A stretch of DNA of 64,000 nt from Codonopsis lanceolata (taxonomy: Eukaryota; Streptophyta; Magnoliopsida; Asterales; Campanulaceae), in contig CM028377.1 in NCBI GenBank assembly GCA_013146195.2, forward strand, positions 166,387,824 through 166,451,823. Reading direction: 5' to 3'. A program made the translations under genes and the position numbers. Below are positions 20,321 to 31,830 of this stretch, one piece after another. The notes under the pieces are model-generated. The model saw nothing but the letters and a program-made list of their open reading frames with translations. It was not told the DNA's origin and did not search any database. The stretch's first letter is position 1, and every line of letters begins with the position of its first letter.

Positions 20321-23300
20321 TACTTCCTTTGATTTTGGTTCATTGGCCCTAAGGAAAACAACCTATATGCTATTTGTGGGCAATGAACACTTGATATGCT
20401 TTGTATGTGTTAATTTGGGGATTTTTGGAAGTATAAACTTGTTAGGAGCATTTGTAGATGACTTCTATGATTGTTAAAGTATATGATTGTTCTTCATCTT
20501 GTGTTTCTAGGATTATGAGTGTGCTAGAAACCATGACTATATGTTACTTGGATTTATTGTGGAAGTATGCCTATGATTGGGGCTTTGGAAGAGTGAACTC
20601 ACTAGAAATTATGAGTAGGATCACTCAATTGAAATTATGTGATTTATGAAATGGGTTGTGATCTATGTTGGGTTTTATTGTGAATTTTAGGGCTTGAGAA
20701 TCAATCCCGAATTATTGGAGAAATTGTTGTTAATAAAAGTGGGTAATAATGTTGAGATTGAGGAAGTGCGTAAATGAATGAAACTTAGCATTTAGACTCA
20801 ACGGAGTCGAAATAAGTTCAATAATGTGTTAATAAACTCGGGTTGAAGTCCTACGACATTTGGGTTTTGATTGATTATGATTATGATGAATTCTTGGATT
20901 TTTAGGCTTGGGAAACAAGCCCGAATTATTTTTGGGAGAATTGATATAAATTTTATTGATGTGTTAATTCTGGGATGTATGGAATATGTATTTAAGGAAA
21001 TGTGATATTAAGACTCAATGGAGTCATTTTAGGTTCAATAAGATGTTAGTGAGCCTTAGGTTGAAATCCTACGATGTTCGGGTTGGGTTGGTTTTTATTG
21101 TGAGTACCCGAGCATCTTGAATTGTGTACCATTTGTGACACCCTTGATATAGAGTCTTATTGGGGATTTGTTTAGAGCGTGCTCGTAGAGCACAGAGCAT
21201 TGGAGACCAATCAATGATCTCGTGTATCCTTAAGAAATGATTATTTGAATGAGATTTCTTTTAGGAAATTCAGATGAGCGTTTTACATGGAAAACTTGCT
21301 GCTCTTGGACTATGGTGTAGTCTTGTCATTCATGAGAATGGTTTTGAGGATGTCGATTATGTATGACGATTGGGACTATGGTTGAGTTCGGTGTACCTTT
21401 AAGCAAAGCTTAAATGCTAAGTCTTGATTTATAATTGTTCTTAGACTAAAATAATAGTCTTTGGTTGAATCTTGAGTTGAGGACTATGTTAGACCTCATG
21501 TTGTGATTTCTTGAGCTTATATGCTACTTTTGATTGGGTGATGACTTGAGGATTAAGAGTACCTCATTATGTGGTTCTTTGACTAAACTTATAAGTTGGT
21601 TGGATTTGTTAAGTATGTGCAAATATGTGCATTGTTAAGTTGGTGTGTAGAGCTTTATGTCCTACTTGATTTGATATGTCCGCTATGATCGGTCTTGATT
21701 CTTGTTTGAGCATGCGAGTAAATATCTACTTGTGCATTGCATGTAAGTCCAGCTGTCATTATTTGGATTGGTTTTATAAGTCAGGGTAGGACGATACATC
21801 GCCTATACGAATCGTAAGATCCGTATTCGCTATGGATCGCCGTACCTGGGACCTCACACACCCCTCCATTGTTGGCCGCAATGGGGAAGTAGCCCCCTTG
21901 CCGTAACAATACGTGCGACATTGGCTGCTAGCTAAATCGGGTGGTTCTCGATGAAAGTCGATGACATCACAGAGCATCGATGTTGCACGATAAAGTATAA
22001 CAGTGTGTATTGCAGGAGCAACACAACGACACCATTTGGGTAACTTCTCTATCCCTTATGTGGCTTACTATGAGCACTTATATGAAAGATAACGTGCTAT
22101 GTGATTTATGAAGTTTATGATACTTGATGACTTAATACAAGTTTATTGTTGGTATACGATTAAGATGCCATGATTTTATATATGCTTGTGCATTATACCA
22201 TGCCACGTCATGCTATGCCATACATTGCATTTAGTAACTTACTGGGTCATTATGACTCATTTCGTGTGTTTGTTTTCCTTAGTTTTTGCAGTAAACTCGT
22301 TAGTGCGCGTTGCAGCTTCGAGCTTGTTGGATAACAGGTGGTCTTCCGGGCAATCGCTTGGGATTATTAGTATTATTGTAATTATTATCTTGTGAGACAC
22401 GGATGTGAAGTTATGTAAACTTTACTTGGGTAGTCTTGTTAGTATTTTATTAACGTTTATTTTGGTAGCCGACTTGTTGGGTCGAGTTGTTGTATTTATT
22501 TAGAAATTTATTCAATTGTCTTCCCGAGCAAGGTTTTAGCTCGCTTATTCTAGTATTGTGTTATGGTTATTTCTATCTCCAACAACTTTAGTCGTGAGTC
22601 CTTGGTTTAGTTGTTAGTATTTAAATATCTCATTCATTTAGTTAATTTATTCCTCCGGCATGTTATAGCCGTAGAGTTGTTGTTTATCAGGTTGGGTTCT
22701 TGTTGCTTCGCCGGCCTTAGGTTGCCGATGGTTGTTGTTATCCAATGCGCAATGTTGCCACGCAGTCGTAGATTTGTCGAGAGATAGTCGTCTCTCAGCC
22801 TTGTATTCCTTAGTTTGTAATTGAGCTTGGGTCCCACTTATGATTTGCTTCCGCATATTTTAGTTTTTGGTTATTCCGTATCGCCGTTATGGCTTTACCT
22901 TCCTGTTTAGAGTTTGTTGGTTCAACTCTTGACTCGCACCACTACGCTTAGCGGGTGCTTGTCCGTCTTTTAGCTTGTCTTGACGGCACGACCTTGGGAT
23001 TCCGCATTGGAGTCCGGGTCGGGCTGTCACATAGATTGTATAACATAGTTAGGTTTTGTAATTTCAAGTATTGAAGATCAAATCATGTCTTTCATCATCT
23101 CCATGTGTTGTTCATCGTCTATGATGAACTAAATCATCCCTAATCTAGGAGGTGGGAGGTAACTTGTATCAAATTTATGTTTTGATTCATATATATGTAT
23201 CTATTCAATGCTTGTTGATTGTGTTGTTTATCAACCCCTATATTATTTTGCTTTGAACAAATGAATGTAATCGCAAATAATAAAGGCTTAGAGGTGCGGA

Positions 23301-23858
23301 TAACTGCATGACCAAGTGCATATGTCATACACTGGCTCACCAACACAATAAATTGGACCTATCGAAGCACGAGAGTGATAAGTTAGGACCAGGTTCTTAC
23401 ATGATCTAGGTGACAGATAGATCATAAATCTAGGTGACAGCTAGATTGATAGTTCCTGTGCTTAGGATATAGAATGGGTGAATTTTGCGGGGATGGAGGC
23501 TGAACCAATTGTTCAACAGACCATATCTATTTTTAGTGAACGAACCCAAGACATTGAATGACATTTTTATGAATTGAACATAGAGAAGATATAAGTGAAA
23601 CCCAGAATCCTAGATTTCCACCCACCATAAGATCTTCATATCTGTTATTACTGTCTAATTAGTTAAACATCTATAACTAGTAATTTAGAGTAGAATTAAA
23701 CATAAAAACCCCCCTTAGGTTAATAATTTGCTATCTATAATTCGCACTGTTCGTGATCACTTGTCTCTGTGGGTTCGACCCTTGCTTCCGAGTCTATTCT
23801 ATAATAGTCTTGTACACTTGCAAGGAAATAGATAAAATAAAACAATCGATCAAGTTTT

Positions 23859-23873
23859 TGGCGCCGTTGCCGG
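23859..23873 (+). other. Primer-binding site, tRNA-Asp type (Athila element 2)
   Basis: TGGCGCCGTTGCCGG, complementary to the 3' end of plant tRNA-Asp, six bases after the LTR end. The following GGGGATC is here GAGACAA, a partial mismatch. Confidence 0.85.
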
Positions 23874-24041
23874 AGACAAGCTAGTTCACGTAGTTAGTTT
23901 GTAGGTAGCGTAGTTTTTAATTTAATTAGTTTTTTTTAGTTTAATTTTCAGTTTTCATAAAAATAAAAATACAAAAAGATTTTATTTTATTTTATTTTAC
24001 CATAATAGTTATTTGCTTTTAAATTGCTTTAATTCATTTGC

Positions 24042-25330
24042 ATGCAAGGTCGTAGATCTTTAAATCTTGAATTGGTAGACTTAGATCAAGAGATAAATAT
24101 TGTTAAAAGATACCAAAGATATTTTGAAAATCTAGCTTTCGAGCCGATAATCAAGACCAATCGAATCAAGAGGATCCTCTGGTTGATCCTACAATGGAAG
24201 ATAATAACAATAATCGTAATCCGAAAACCTAGTTGACCCGGTCAATAGGAATCAAAGACAAGAAGAGCCTCGCAAGAAGAAATATGGAAGTAGTAGTAAA
24301 TCAAAGAACTATTAATGATTTAGTAGACCTTCATTAAATGTTGTGACATCATGTCTAGTCTTGCCGATGTTGTTAGGAATTTTGAGTTAAAAGGACATTA
24401 TTTTAATGCCATACCATCTTTTCATGGGATGCCCAATGAAGATCCTGTTAGTTTCTTAAGAGAATATGAATACATGATGAGTACTTTTCCTTTAGGAGGG
24501 TTAACTGAAGATCAAATTAAAATGAAATACTTTCAGTGCATTAAAAGAATTGGCAAAGAGATGGTTTATGAACCTAACACCAAGCAGTGTTTTTACTTGG
24601 GCACAATTATATGATTTGTTTATGAGCAAATTTTACAAACATGCATCTCTTACAGTATAGAAAACAAATCATGTCATTCCAAAATGAACCGGGTGAAACA
24701 TTCCATGAGTCATGGGATAGATTTAAAAATCGCTTATTATGTGTCCTCATCATAATTTGGCTCAACATGTGTTAGTGCTTCAATTTTATCATGGTCTTTC
24801 GCCGGGTTTACAAACTATGGTTGATAGTGCATTTGGTGGTTCTATTAATAGAATGACACCGAAGCACTAGAAGAATTATTTGAGATGCTAAGTATTAATT
24901 CCCAACGAGAAAAGTGCTAGAGGTAAAAATAGGAGCCTATATCAATTGCAAGATAATTCAAATACACAAGCTCAATTTGAAAATTGGCAAATTCAAAAGC
25001 ATGTGCTCTATGTGGATTATATTCTCATGCTACTAATTTTTGTCCGTCAAGTGCTATGTATTGAACAGGCTAATGCTATGAATATGTACCCTCAAGGCCA
25101 AGGAATGATCCCTATTCAAATACATATAATCACGGTTGGAGGAATCATCCTAACTTTTCTTGGGGAGGAAATAAGCCTTTGCAACCTCAACAATTCCAAC
25201 CTCAACCACCACAACCTCCACGGTTGCCAAATCAAAATCGGTTGAGAATTGAAGAAGTTCCCAAGCAAGAAGTAGCTAGTAAAGGTCAAGCGCTTTGATG
25301 AAGTACATGCTTGAAGAAATTGAAAATCGA
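24042..25330 (+). pseudogene. Athila-type gag of element 2 (many frameshifts)
   Basis: Co-linear with the gag of element 1: the start MQGRRSLN, the core GGLTEDQIKMKYFQC (around 24,498-24,540), a C-AL-C-GLYS-H-ATNF-C zinc knuckle intact at 25,002-25,043, and the YNHGWRNHPNFSWGGN tail. It keeps Trp codons where element 1 has TGA. It is broken by numerous one- or two-base indels rather than by stops, which may be assembly error (see findings). Confidence 0.75.
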
Positions 25331-25678
25331 AGAAACATATTGAAAGTTCGGAAATAAAAGAGAAGAAGGGAAGTTCCTAGTCAAGCGAGCAAGCTAAGTC
25401 AATCACCGTCTGCTTGAAGTGGTAAGGTGATAGGTGAAGTAAGTGATCTGATCCTTCTTCTAATATGCATGCTACGATAAAAAAATTAGAAAAAGTAATA
25501 GAAAAAATTGAAAAGATAGTGATAGTGATAAAGTGATTGATGATTTAAGTAATCAAGAGGTAGAAAAGAAAAAGAAGTAGAAGTAGAGTTAGAGGTTCCA
25601 AATAAGGAACAAGAAAAAAAAGAAATTCAAAATAAAGATACAAAGTAGAAAAAGAGTTAGATCGAGAAGAGGAACCTT

Positions 25679-26540
25679 ATGTGGCTCCACCACCATATGT
25701 TCCTCAATTCCGTTCCAAGAAGACTTATGAAAAACCGAATGGACAAACAATTCACGGAAATTTATAATATGTTATCCAAAGTAAATGTTAATTTACCTTT
25801 GCTTAATGTTATTAAAAATATTCCAGCTTATGCAAAGTTTTTCAAAGATCTTCACTCTAAGAAACACAAGTTTGAAAACAACGAAAGATTGTTGTTTTAA
25901 AGCGTCAGTTTGTTTTACAACCAATTACCACCTAAGTTGAAAGACCCAGTAGCTTTAATATCCAAGTCTCCTTGGGAAGCTCTAAAAGATGAAAGCAATG
26001 CTAGATTTAGGAGCAAGTATTAACTTTGCCTTTCTCGGTCTATAAACAATTAGGTTTAGGAGAACTAAAACCCACTAATATGCAATTACAATTAGTCGAT
26101 CGTCGCTTAAATATCCCTTGGGTATAGTGGAAGATATCCTAGTTCAAAGTTGATAAATTAATCATACCAAGAGACTTTGTGGTTCTAGAGATGGAAAGGA
26201 AGATATGCACTAATAATGAAGTCCCAATATTGTTAGCGACCATTTATGGCAAGCGCTAATACAATGATTAATGTGAAAAATGGTAAACTCACAATGTCGC
26301 CCTAGGTGAAACAGTTGAAATTTCGTGTTTGATGCTATGAATAGACCTAGTGACATGAGTGCTTGTTTTTCAATAGATGAGATTGAGAAATTATCAACGA
26401 AACTTTGAAGAAAAGAAGATTATGAGAGAGATAGATTTATTGTCTATGATGATAGCCCTATCCCTCCCATAAAAATTGACATTGAGGAAATTGAAAGAGA
26501 AAAGAGGAAGAAGAAAGATTAGAAAAAGAAAAGCTAGAAG
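25679..26540 (+). pseudogene. Athila-type protease region of element 2 (frameshifted, cut by gap)
   Basis: The first 73 codons (to 25,897) are nearly identical to the start of the element 1 protease frame. Downstream the retropepsin motif is readable as AMLDLGASIN (around 25,988-26,020) with the canonical Leu, then small indels break the frame repeatedly. Sequence stops at the N run. Confidence 0.72.
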
Positions 26541-26640
26541 NNNNNNNNNNNNNNNNNNNNNNNNNNNNNNNNNNNNNNNNNNNNNNNNNNNNNNNNNNNN
26601 NNNNNNNNNNNNNNNNNNNNNNNNNNNNNNNNNNNNNNNN
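26541..26640. other. Assembly gap (100 N)
   Basis: Exactly 100 unknown bases, the usual placeholder for a gap of unknown size. Athila sequence stops on its left and a minus-strand family-C LTR begins mid-LTR on its right, so the missing DNA includes at least the rest of that LTR. Confidence 0.98.
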
Positions 26641-29088
26641 TGAGGTCTACTATAGTCCTCTACTCAAGATTAAATCAAAGACTACTACTTAGTCTAAGAA
26701 CCACCACAATCTCAAGGCTTAGCATTTAGCTTCACTTAAAGGCACCGGACTTAGCCAAGTCCCGCTCGTCATTTATAGTCGACATCCTCAAGACCCATCT
26801 CATGAATGACAAGACTACCCTCAGAGTCTAAAATCCGCAAGTATTTTCATATCCTCGCGACTAAATTCCTTATAGTGAATTCATCGAATAACCATTATTA
26901 AATAGTACTCGAGACCATGGCTGGTTAATCTTAATACTCCGTGCTCTACAAGCACGCTCTAAACAAGTTCCCAATAGGTCTCTATAACATGAGTGTCTCC
27001 ATTGGACACAACAAGATACTCGGGTGCGCACAAACATAAGCAAATGAGACCGAACATCGTAGGTCTCAACCAAAGGCTTGTTATCACATTATTGGCCTCA
27101 CAATGACTCCGCTGAGTCTTAATTCTACATTCCATTCTTTATGTGTTTCATAGCCCCACAATTAAACATTTCATTCATATATATATACTACAAAATCCCA
27201 AAATTCATTCGGCTTGATTCCCAAGCCTAACAACCCAAAACTCATTATAATCATAGTCAAACGAAACCCAAATGACGTGACTTCAACCCGAGTTCGTTAA
27301 CACAATATTGAACCCATTACTTAATTCAGAGTCTAAACACTAAGTTTCATTCTTAAACCTTTCATCCATCTCAACATTAACCCCACTTCAACTAACAATA
27401 ATTTCTCCAATAATTCGATTAACTCTCAAGCCTAAAATCCACAATTAATCCCAACATAGATCAACCCATTTTCAGAAATCATTAATTTCATTTAAGTGAT
27501 CATAACCATAGTATATAGAGAGTTCACAAATCCAAAGCCCCAATCAAAGGCATACTTTCATAATAAACCCAAATATAATGTAAACATGATATCTAGCATG
27601 CTCCCAATCCTAGAAACACAATATGAAGGATAATCATTCACATCAACAACCATAGAAGTCATCTACAATGCTCCTAACATATTCATACTTCCAAAAATCC
27701 CCAAAATTGGGCAAACAAGCATATACAAGGTGTTCATTGCCCACAAATAGCATGTAGATTGTTTTCCTTAGGGCCAATGAACCAAAATCAAAAGTAAGTA
27801 ACTTACCTAGCTTGAGTGAAAACTCAAGAGAACACAAATCCGATCGGTGAAGTCGTTTCTACTCGCCGAGGGCTTCAAGAATCCAAGTTTGAAGGAAATC
27901 GGGTGGTTGGATCATCAAGGATCCGAAGAGAGAAGAGGCTAGGCTCAAGAGTCTCCCATGGGGTCTCTCTCTCTAATATGTAAGAATGAGAGGAAGAAAT
28001 GAAGAGATTTCACAAATGGTAAAGGGGTTTGTATTTATACCCCCAAATTAAGAAGGGCACAATAGATTTTCCTTGCAAGTGCAATTAGTGGAGATTAGGA
28101 TAATCAAACACTAATCTAACCTTAATTAACTTCTAACTAATGTTAGGACATGTTTAGGGTTAAGTATGAGGGGTTAGGAAGGGTTTAGAGGGGGGGTTTA
28201 ATGAGGGTAGAATAGGTATAATTCGACAAATCACAAACAGGGCAAAATCCCGTAATGAAGACTCAGCTTTTTCCGGGAAGTGAGGCGGGGCGCCTCACCC
28301 GCCTCCATGCGGCCGCCTCGGCGGCTTCACTGCTCCCGCACAAAGGATGCTCTCAGATTTGAGGCGGCGCCTCACATGGTTCCAGCGGCCGCCCGGCCTC
28401 GAACCTCCAAAACTTGGTCTAAACTTGATCTAAATGATCCCAAACTTATGGGCAACCATTCTAAGGTCTAACCCAACTCAAAACAAGTCTAAACACACCC
28501 AAACAACTCCCGAAACAACTCGGAGCGAACCGAAGGGTGCAACAACGTGCAACCGAAACGACGAACGAACTCGAAATCAAACGAGCAATGAAAGGAGACT
28601 TTTAAGGCAAGTCTAAGGGCTAATGAAGAAGCTTAAATACTTCTAGGAAGTTGAATAACAACTAGGGAAATAAGAATCCCAAAGGAGAGGCGATTACGCG
28701 ACTCAATTCCCGAACTACGCGATAGAGACGAACGCTATCTCCAAAGCTTCCAAAATCATCGATAGGCTTAAGGAACACTTCCAACTTGAAGTCTAACACA
28801 TCTAAACATGTTAACAAACCATCTTAAAGAGGTCTAGGACCCAAACCGAGGTCACGAACACAAACGGAAGTAAACCCTCAATCACCGCCGCATTCCGACT
28901 ATCGCCTGAAGTCACGACTTGTGACTTTAGCAAGTCAACAACTATATGGAGTCTCTAAATATTGTTTTGGTCTTAATATGGTCTCTCAAACACATCTAGA
29001 CCCTCTCGCAAACCAAACATACCGCAATCCGACCAAAGAAGAAGTGCAAGTATAGCACGCAAACCGAGATAACGGCGAGCGGGCCACA
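26641..29088 (-). repeat. 3' LTR of the family-C element (partial)
   Basis: Matches 33,352-35,812 almost base for base, with differences that are mainly one- to three-base indels. It begins TGTGGCCCGC (minus) right after a polypurine tract and is cut by the N run at its far end. Confidence 0.8.
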
Positions 29089-29102
29089 CCCTCTCCATCC
29101 TT
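29089..29102 (-). other. Polypurine tract of the family-C element
   Basis: AAGGATGGAGAGGG on the minus strand, immediately before the TG of the 3' LTR; the standard plus-strand primer position. Confidence 0.7.
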
Positions 29103-30675
29103 AAAAAAGAATTCGTCCCGAATTCTAACTTATGATACAAACCACAACACATCGAGTTCAAAACCATCTACCTAGACTCGATCTCCGAGTCTACCACCAC
29201 AAAGTACACGAGGGTCGAACTAATATAATCCAGATTCAAAAGTCTACAACCTTCAATAGATACGTCATCAAACACCTTCTATCGGAAACAATATGACTCA
29301 TGCTTGAGTCACGAATACACATACGAACAACGCTAGGCCAAACATGTAGGCAAAATCCCAAACTTAAACATAAGAACACATTCAACTACCGAAACTATTT
29401 GTTTCGGGGCACATCATGAAATTCAAGAACAAAAGATTCTAAGTTACAAGAATTAGTAATGGCTTATGGAGCAATTTACAAACAAATCAAAGATAATCAA
29501 ATTGGCATTTCAAACTATGCAAATCATACTCGCGATTTCCCTATCGCGGTTAAGAACATACAAGAGCACACGATGCCATGTTTTGAAAATTCTTTCCATC
29601 TATGTCCATCCATTTGGTAACGGGTATAGTCAATGTTTAACCTACTCACTACCAATCCTAGTCCACCAACGAACCTTTTTTGATCACCAATTTAGGGTAC
29701 CGACTAAATTGATTTCAAAAGCTTGCAAGGATGCGAAGGTTCATGATTAAAAAGGTTCTAAGCATCCTTTAATAGTCTCCTATGCTAAGGAAATGAATGA
29801 TCATGAGATAATAATGATGAAATAAGGATTTACTCTTTTAGGAATGTAAATGCATCACATTTATATTTCTTACAACCAATGCACATACTGAATAAAATCA
29901 GATCAAACAACAAGGTCTATTACCTTGGCAGAAATCATAGCTACCACAACACTCGTATACCTAGTACACTCAACCAAGGTAATTTCTTAATAATCACAAC
30001 GAATCGACAAGACTACTAATGCCCGAAACGTCCATACTCCGCAAAACTATCCTTTCTTGAGCTCTAGACCAAGTCTACAACCAATGCACACTAAGCATCC
30101 TAACACAACGTTAACGCTCTCAATACTCAAGTGAAGCATCTATCTCTCCCGTGCAACCGTGATTATCCTCTAAGTCGCAACCTTCAACCTTCTCACAAGT
30201 CGAGTGTATATCTTACTCGCACAATAACCCTTAACAACAATATAGCGTAATATTACTCATTACATAAAACATATCTTTATAGAGTATACAAACATCATAC
30301 CAAACCGATAAGTATCAATAAACAATTCACGCTTCATATATATATATATATATACATACTATGGCCTTTTCTTACATAATCCCAAAAAGAAACCACAACT
30401 CTACACATAACATAGTCTTATATATATATAGACTAAACAAGGTTCCATACACCATGTGCGATTACCTACCGGTAATTTACAAACAAACCATGTCATATAT
30501 CTATCTCACATTGGGGTATTATTCCCGATCAAGCAAATAACCAATAATACACAATACACCATATAATGTATGTATGAATGCACATGAGCTACCGATTAAA
30601 ACGCTGTACTCATAATAACGGTAATAGTAGTAACGGTATAATTTACTTAATATTTATATACAAGAATATACCTTC
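29103..30675 (-). other. 3' internal region of the family-C element, non-coding
   Basis: No reverse transcriptase, RNase H or integrase motif can be read on either strand. A (TA)n tract lies at 30,337-30,352. It probably consists of deleted or badly indel-damaged internal sequence. Confidence 0.5.
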
Positions 30676-31737
30676 CTATTTCTGGATAGGTCTCAAAACT
30701 CCGCAATGGCCAACCGCCACGCCAAGCACGACCTCAAACTCTAGGTCGCCCACCACCTGCTCTCTTGAGCCACCGGATTGTTGACTAGTACTTCCTGCAT
30801 CGATTAACCTCATCTTCGGGCAATCCTTACGAACATGATCACCGCCACAAGCGAAACACTTTCCCGATTTACCCCAACATCTCGTGCTCTGCATGTCCTC
30901 GCCCTCATACAAAAATTACATATTAACTCGCCGCCTGCTGCCTCCGACTAGAGGTAGGAACGCCACCCGTCTACCAAAGACGTGTGATTTCTTGATTAAC
31001 TTCTCTCGAGGTGCCGCCCGCCCTCTATTACCATCATTGCCCCTAATAGTACTCGAGGCTCTCTCTTTGAGCATACTCTCGATGTCCAACTCCATTGCAT
31101 ACGCACGATCCACCGCGACTGCAATCCGTAAGTTGTAACGAACGAGCCGCCTACGATATTTCATCTTTAGCCCTTCACAAAACCGTTGGGTCTTCCTAGC
31201 CTCATCGGTACTAAGTAACCACAATAGCGAGCCAACTCGTGAACTTCGCCAATACCGAGCCACCGCCATAGCTCCTTGTTCCAATGCCATGAACTCCGCT
31301 TCTTTTCGAACTAACCACGCCGAATAAACCGTGCCATAAACTCCATCGTGAAGTTCTCCCACACTTAGAGGCACTCCATGGTGACTCCAACTATCTCGTA
31401 ACACATGCCACCAATGGTCACCGCCAATCAATTTAAACACCGCTAGGGTCACCATCTCTTCTCCGACGCATAACCCATAGCCGCAAAGATCTTCTCCATG
31501 TTTTCTATCCAAAGTTCTCGCTTTAGAAGCATCGGGTCCTCCATCGAAGCTCTCGTGTTCCAACTTCAAGAATCTCGCAAGAATGATAGAATTGTCTTCC
31601 ATCCCAAACATCTGAGGAGTCACACGCGGATCCGCAACATTCTCCCCTCTCTCGCTGCCACGAGTTGTACCCGAACGGGGTCTACTAGAACTAGCTCCAC
31701 GCCAAAATCCTCGACATAATACGCCTACAAAGAACAC
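30676..31737 (-). pseudogene. Gypsy (chromovirus-like) gag with zinc knuckle, damaged
   Basis: Two adjacent minus-strand frames. The first (31,737-30,916, 273 codons) shows the retrotransposon gag pattern: ARFLKLEHESFDGGPDASKA, EEMVTLAVFKLIGGDHWW, then VRKEAEFMALEQG and TDEARKTQRFCEGLK. The second (30,912-30,676) carries a zinc knuckle C-FA-C-GGD-H-VRKD-C, one residue short of the CX2CX4HX4C rule. Several stretches look shortened by one or two codons compared with the family, consistent with small deletions. This gag would coat element RNA; polymerase is missing. Confidence 0.72.
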
Positions 31738-31810
31738 TCTGCTAATAATAACTCAACAATAAACCCAACCCAAACTAGGCCAAGGAACCTATCCGGCGAA
31801 ATAGCTAACC

Positions 31811-31830
31811 TATAGCTCGATATTAATCAG
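31811..31830 (-). other. Decayed primer-binding site of the family-C element
   Basis: The minus strand reads TTAATATCGAGCTATAGG after the LTR end, resembling the Met-type TGGTATCAGAGCT with one base missing and two changed. A weak match on its own; position next to the LTR end supports it. Confidence 0.4.

Larger units (their letters stand above)
19026..23031 (+). mobile_element. Solo LTR of a 4-kb-LTR gypsy family (family C), nested in the Athila LTR
   Basis: Starts TGTAACACCCCGCTCC and ends GGGTCGGGCTGTCACA, flanked by perfect 5-bp repeats TAGAT (19,021-19,025 and 23,032-23,036). It is 4,006 bp with no internal coding region, so it is a solo LTR left by LTR-LTR recombination. Homologous copies lie at 26,641-29,088 and 31,831-35,812 (minus), about 51,470-56,004 (minus, diverged) and about 62,530-64,000 (plus, partial). 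Confidence 0.9.
18533..23852 (+). repeat. 5' LTR of Athila-type element 2, interrupted
   Basis: Its two parts are 18,533-19,025 and 23,032-23,852. It contains TATATATAG (18,942-18,950) and, upstream, four CCTTGCGG-ACGCAAG / CTTGCGACCGCAAGG blocks (18,740-18,890). The U5 end TTGTACACTTGCAAGG...ATCGATCA is intact here, unlike in element 1. Confidence 0.82.
18533..26540 (+). mobile_element. Athila-type Ty3/gypsy element 2 (5' LTR with nested LTR, gag, protease)
   Basis: The LTR is bounded by TGATCGATG...CAATCGATCA, then a tRNA-Asp-type primer-binding site, gag and protease remnants that match element 1, and the assembly gap. Before the nested insertion the LTR was about 1.3 kb. No polymerase region is visible before the gap. 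The element interrupts the copia element; the 5 bp before it are GTAAC, but the far side is not visible. Confidence 0.8.

Noticed and set aside
23859..23873. TGGCGCCGTTGCCGG considered as part of a tRNA-Asp gene
   Set aside because: Only the 3' complement is present, placed six bases after an LTR end; it is a primer-binding site.
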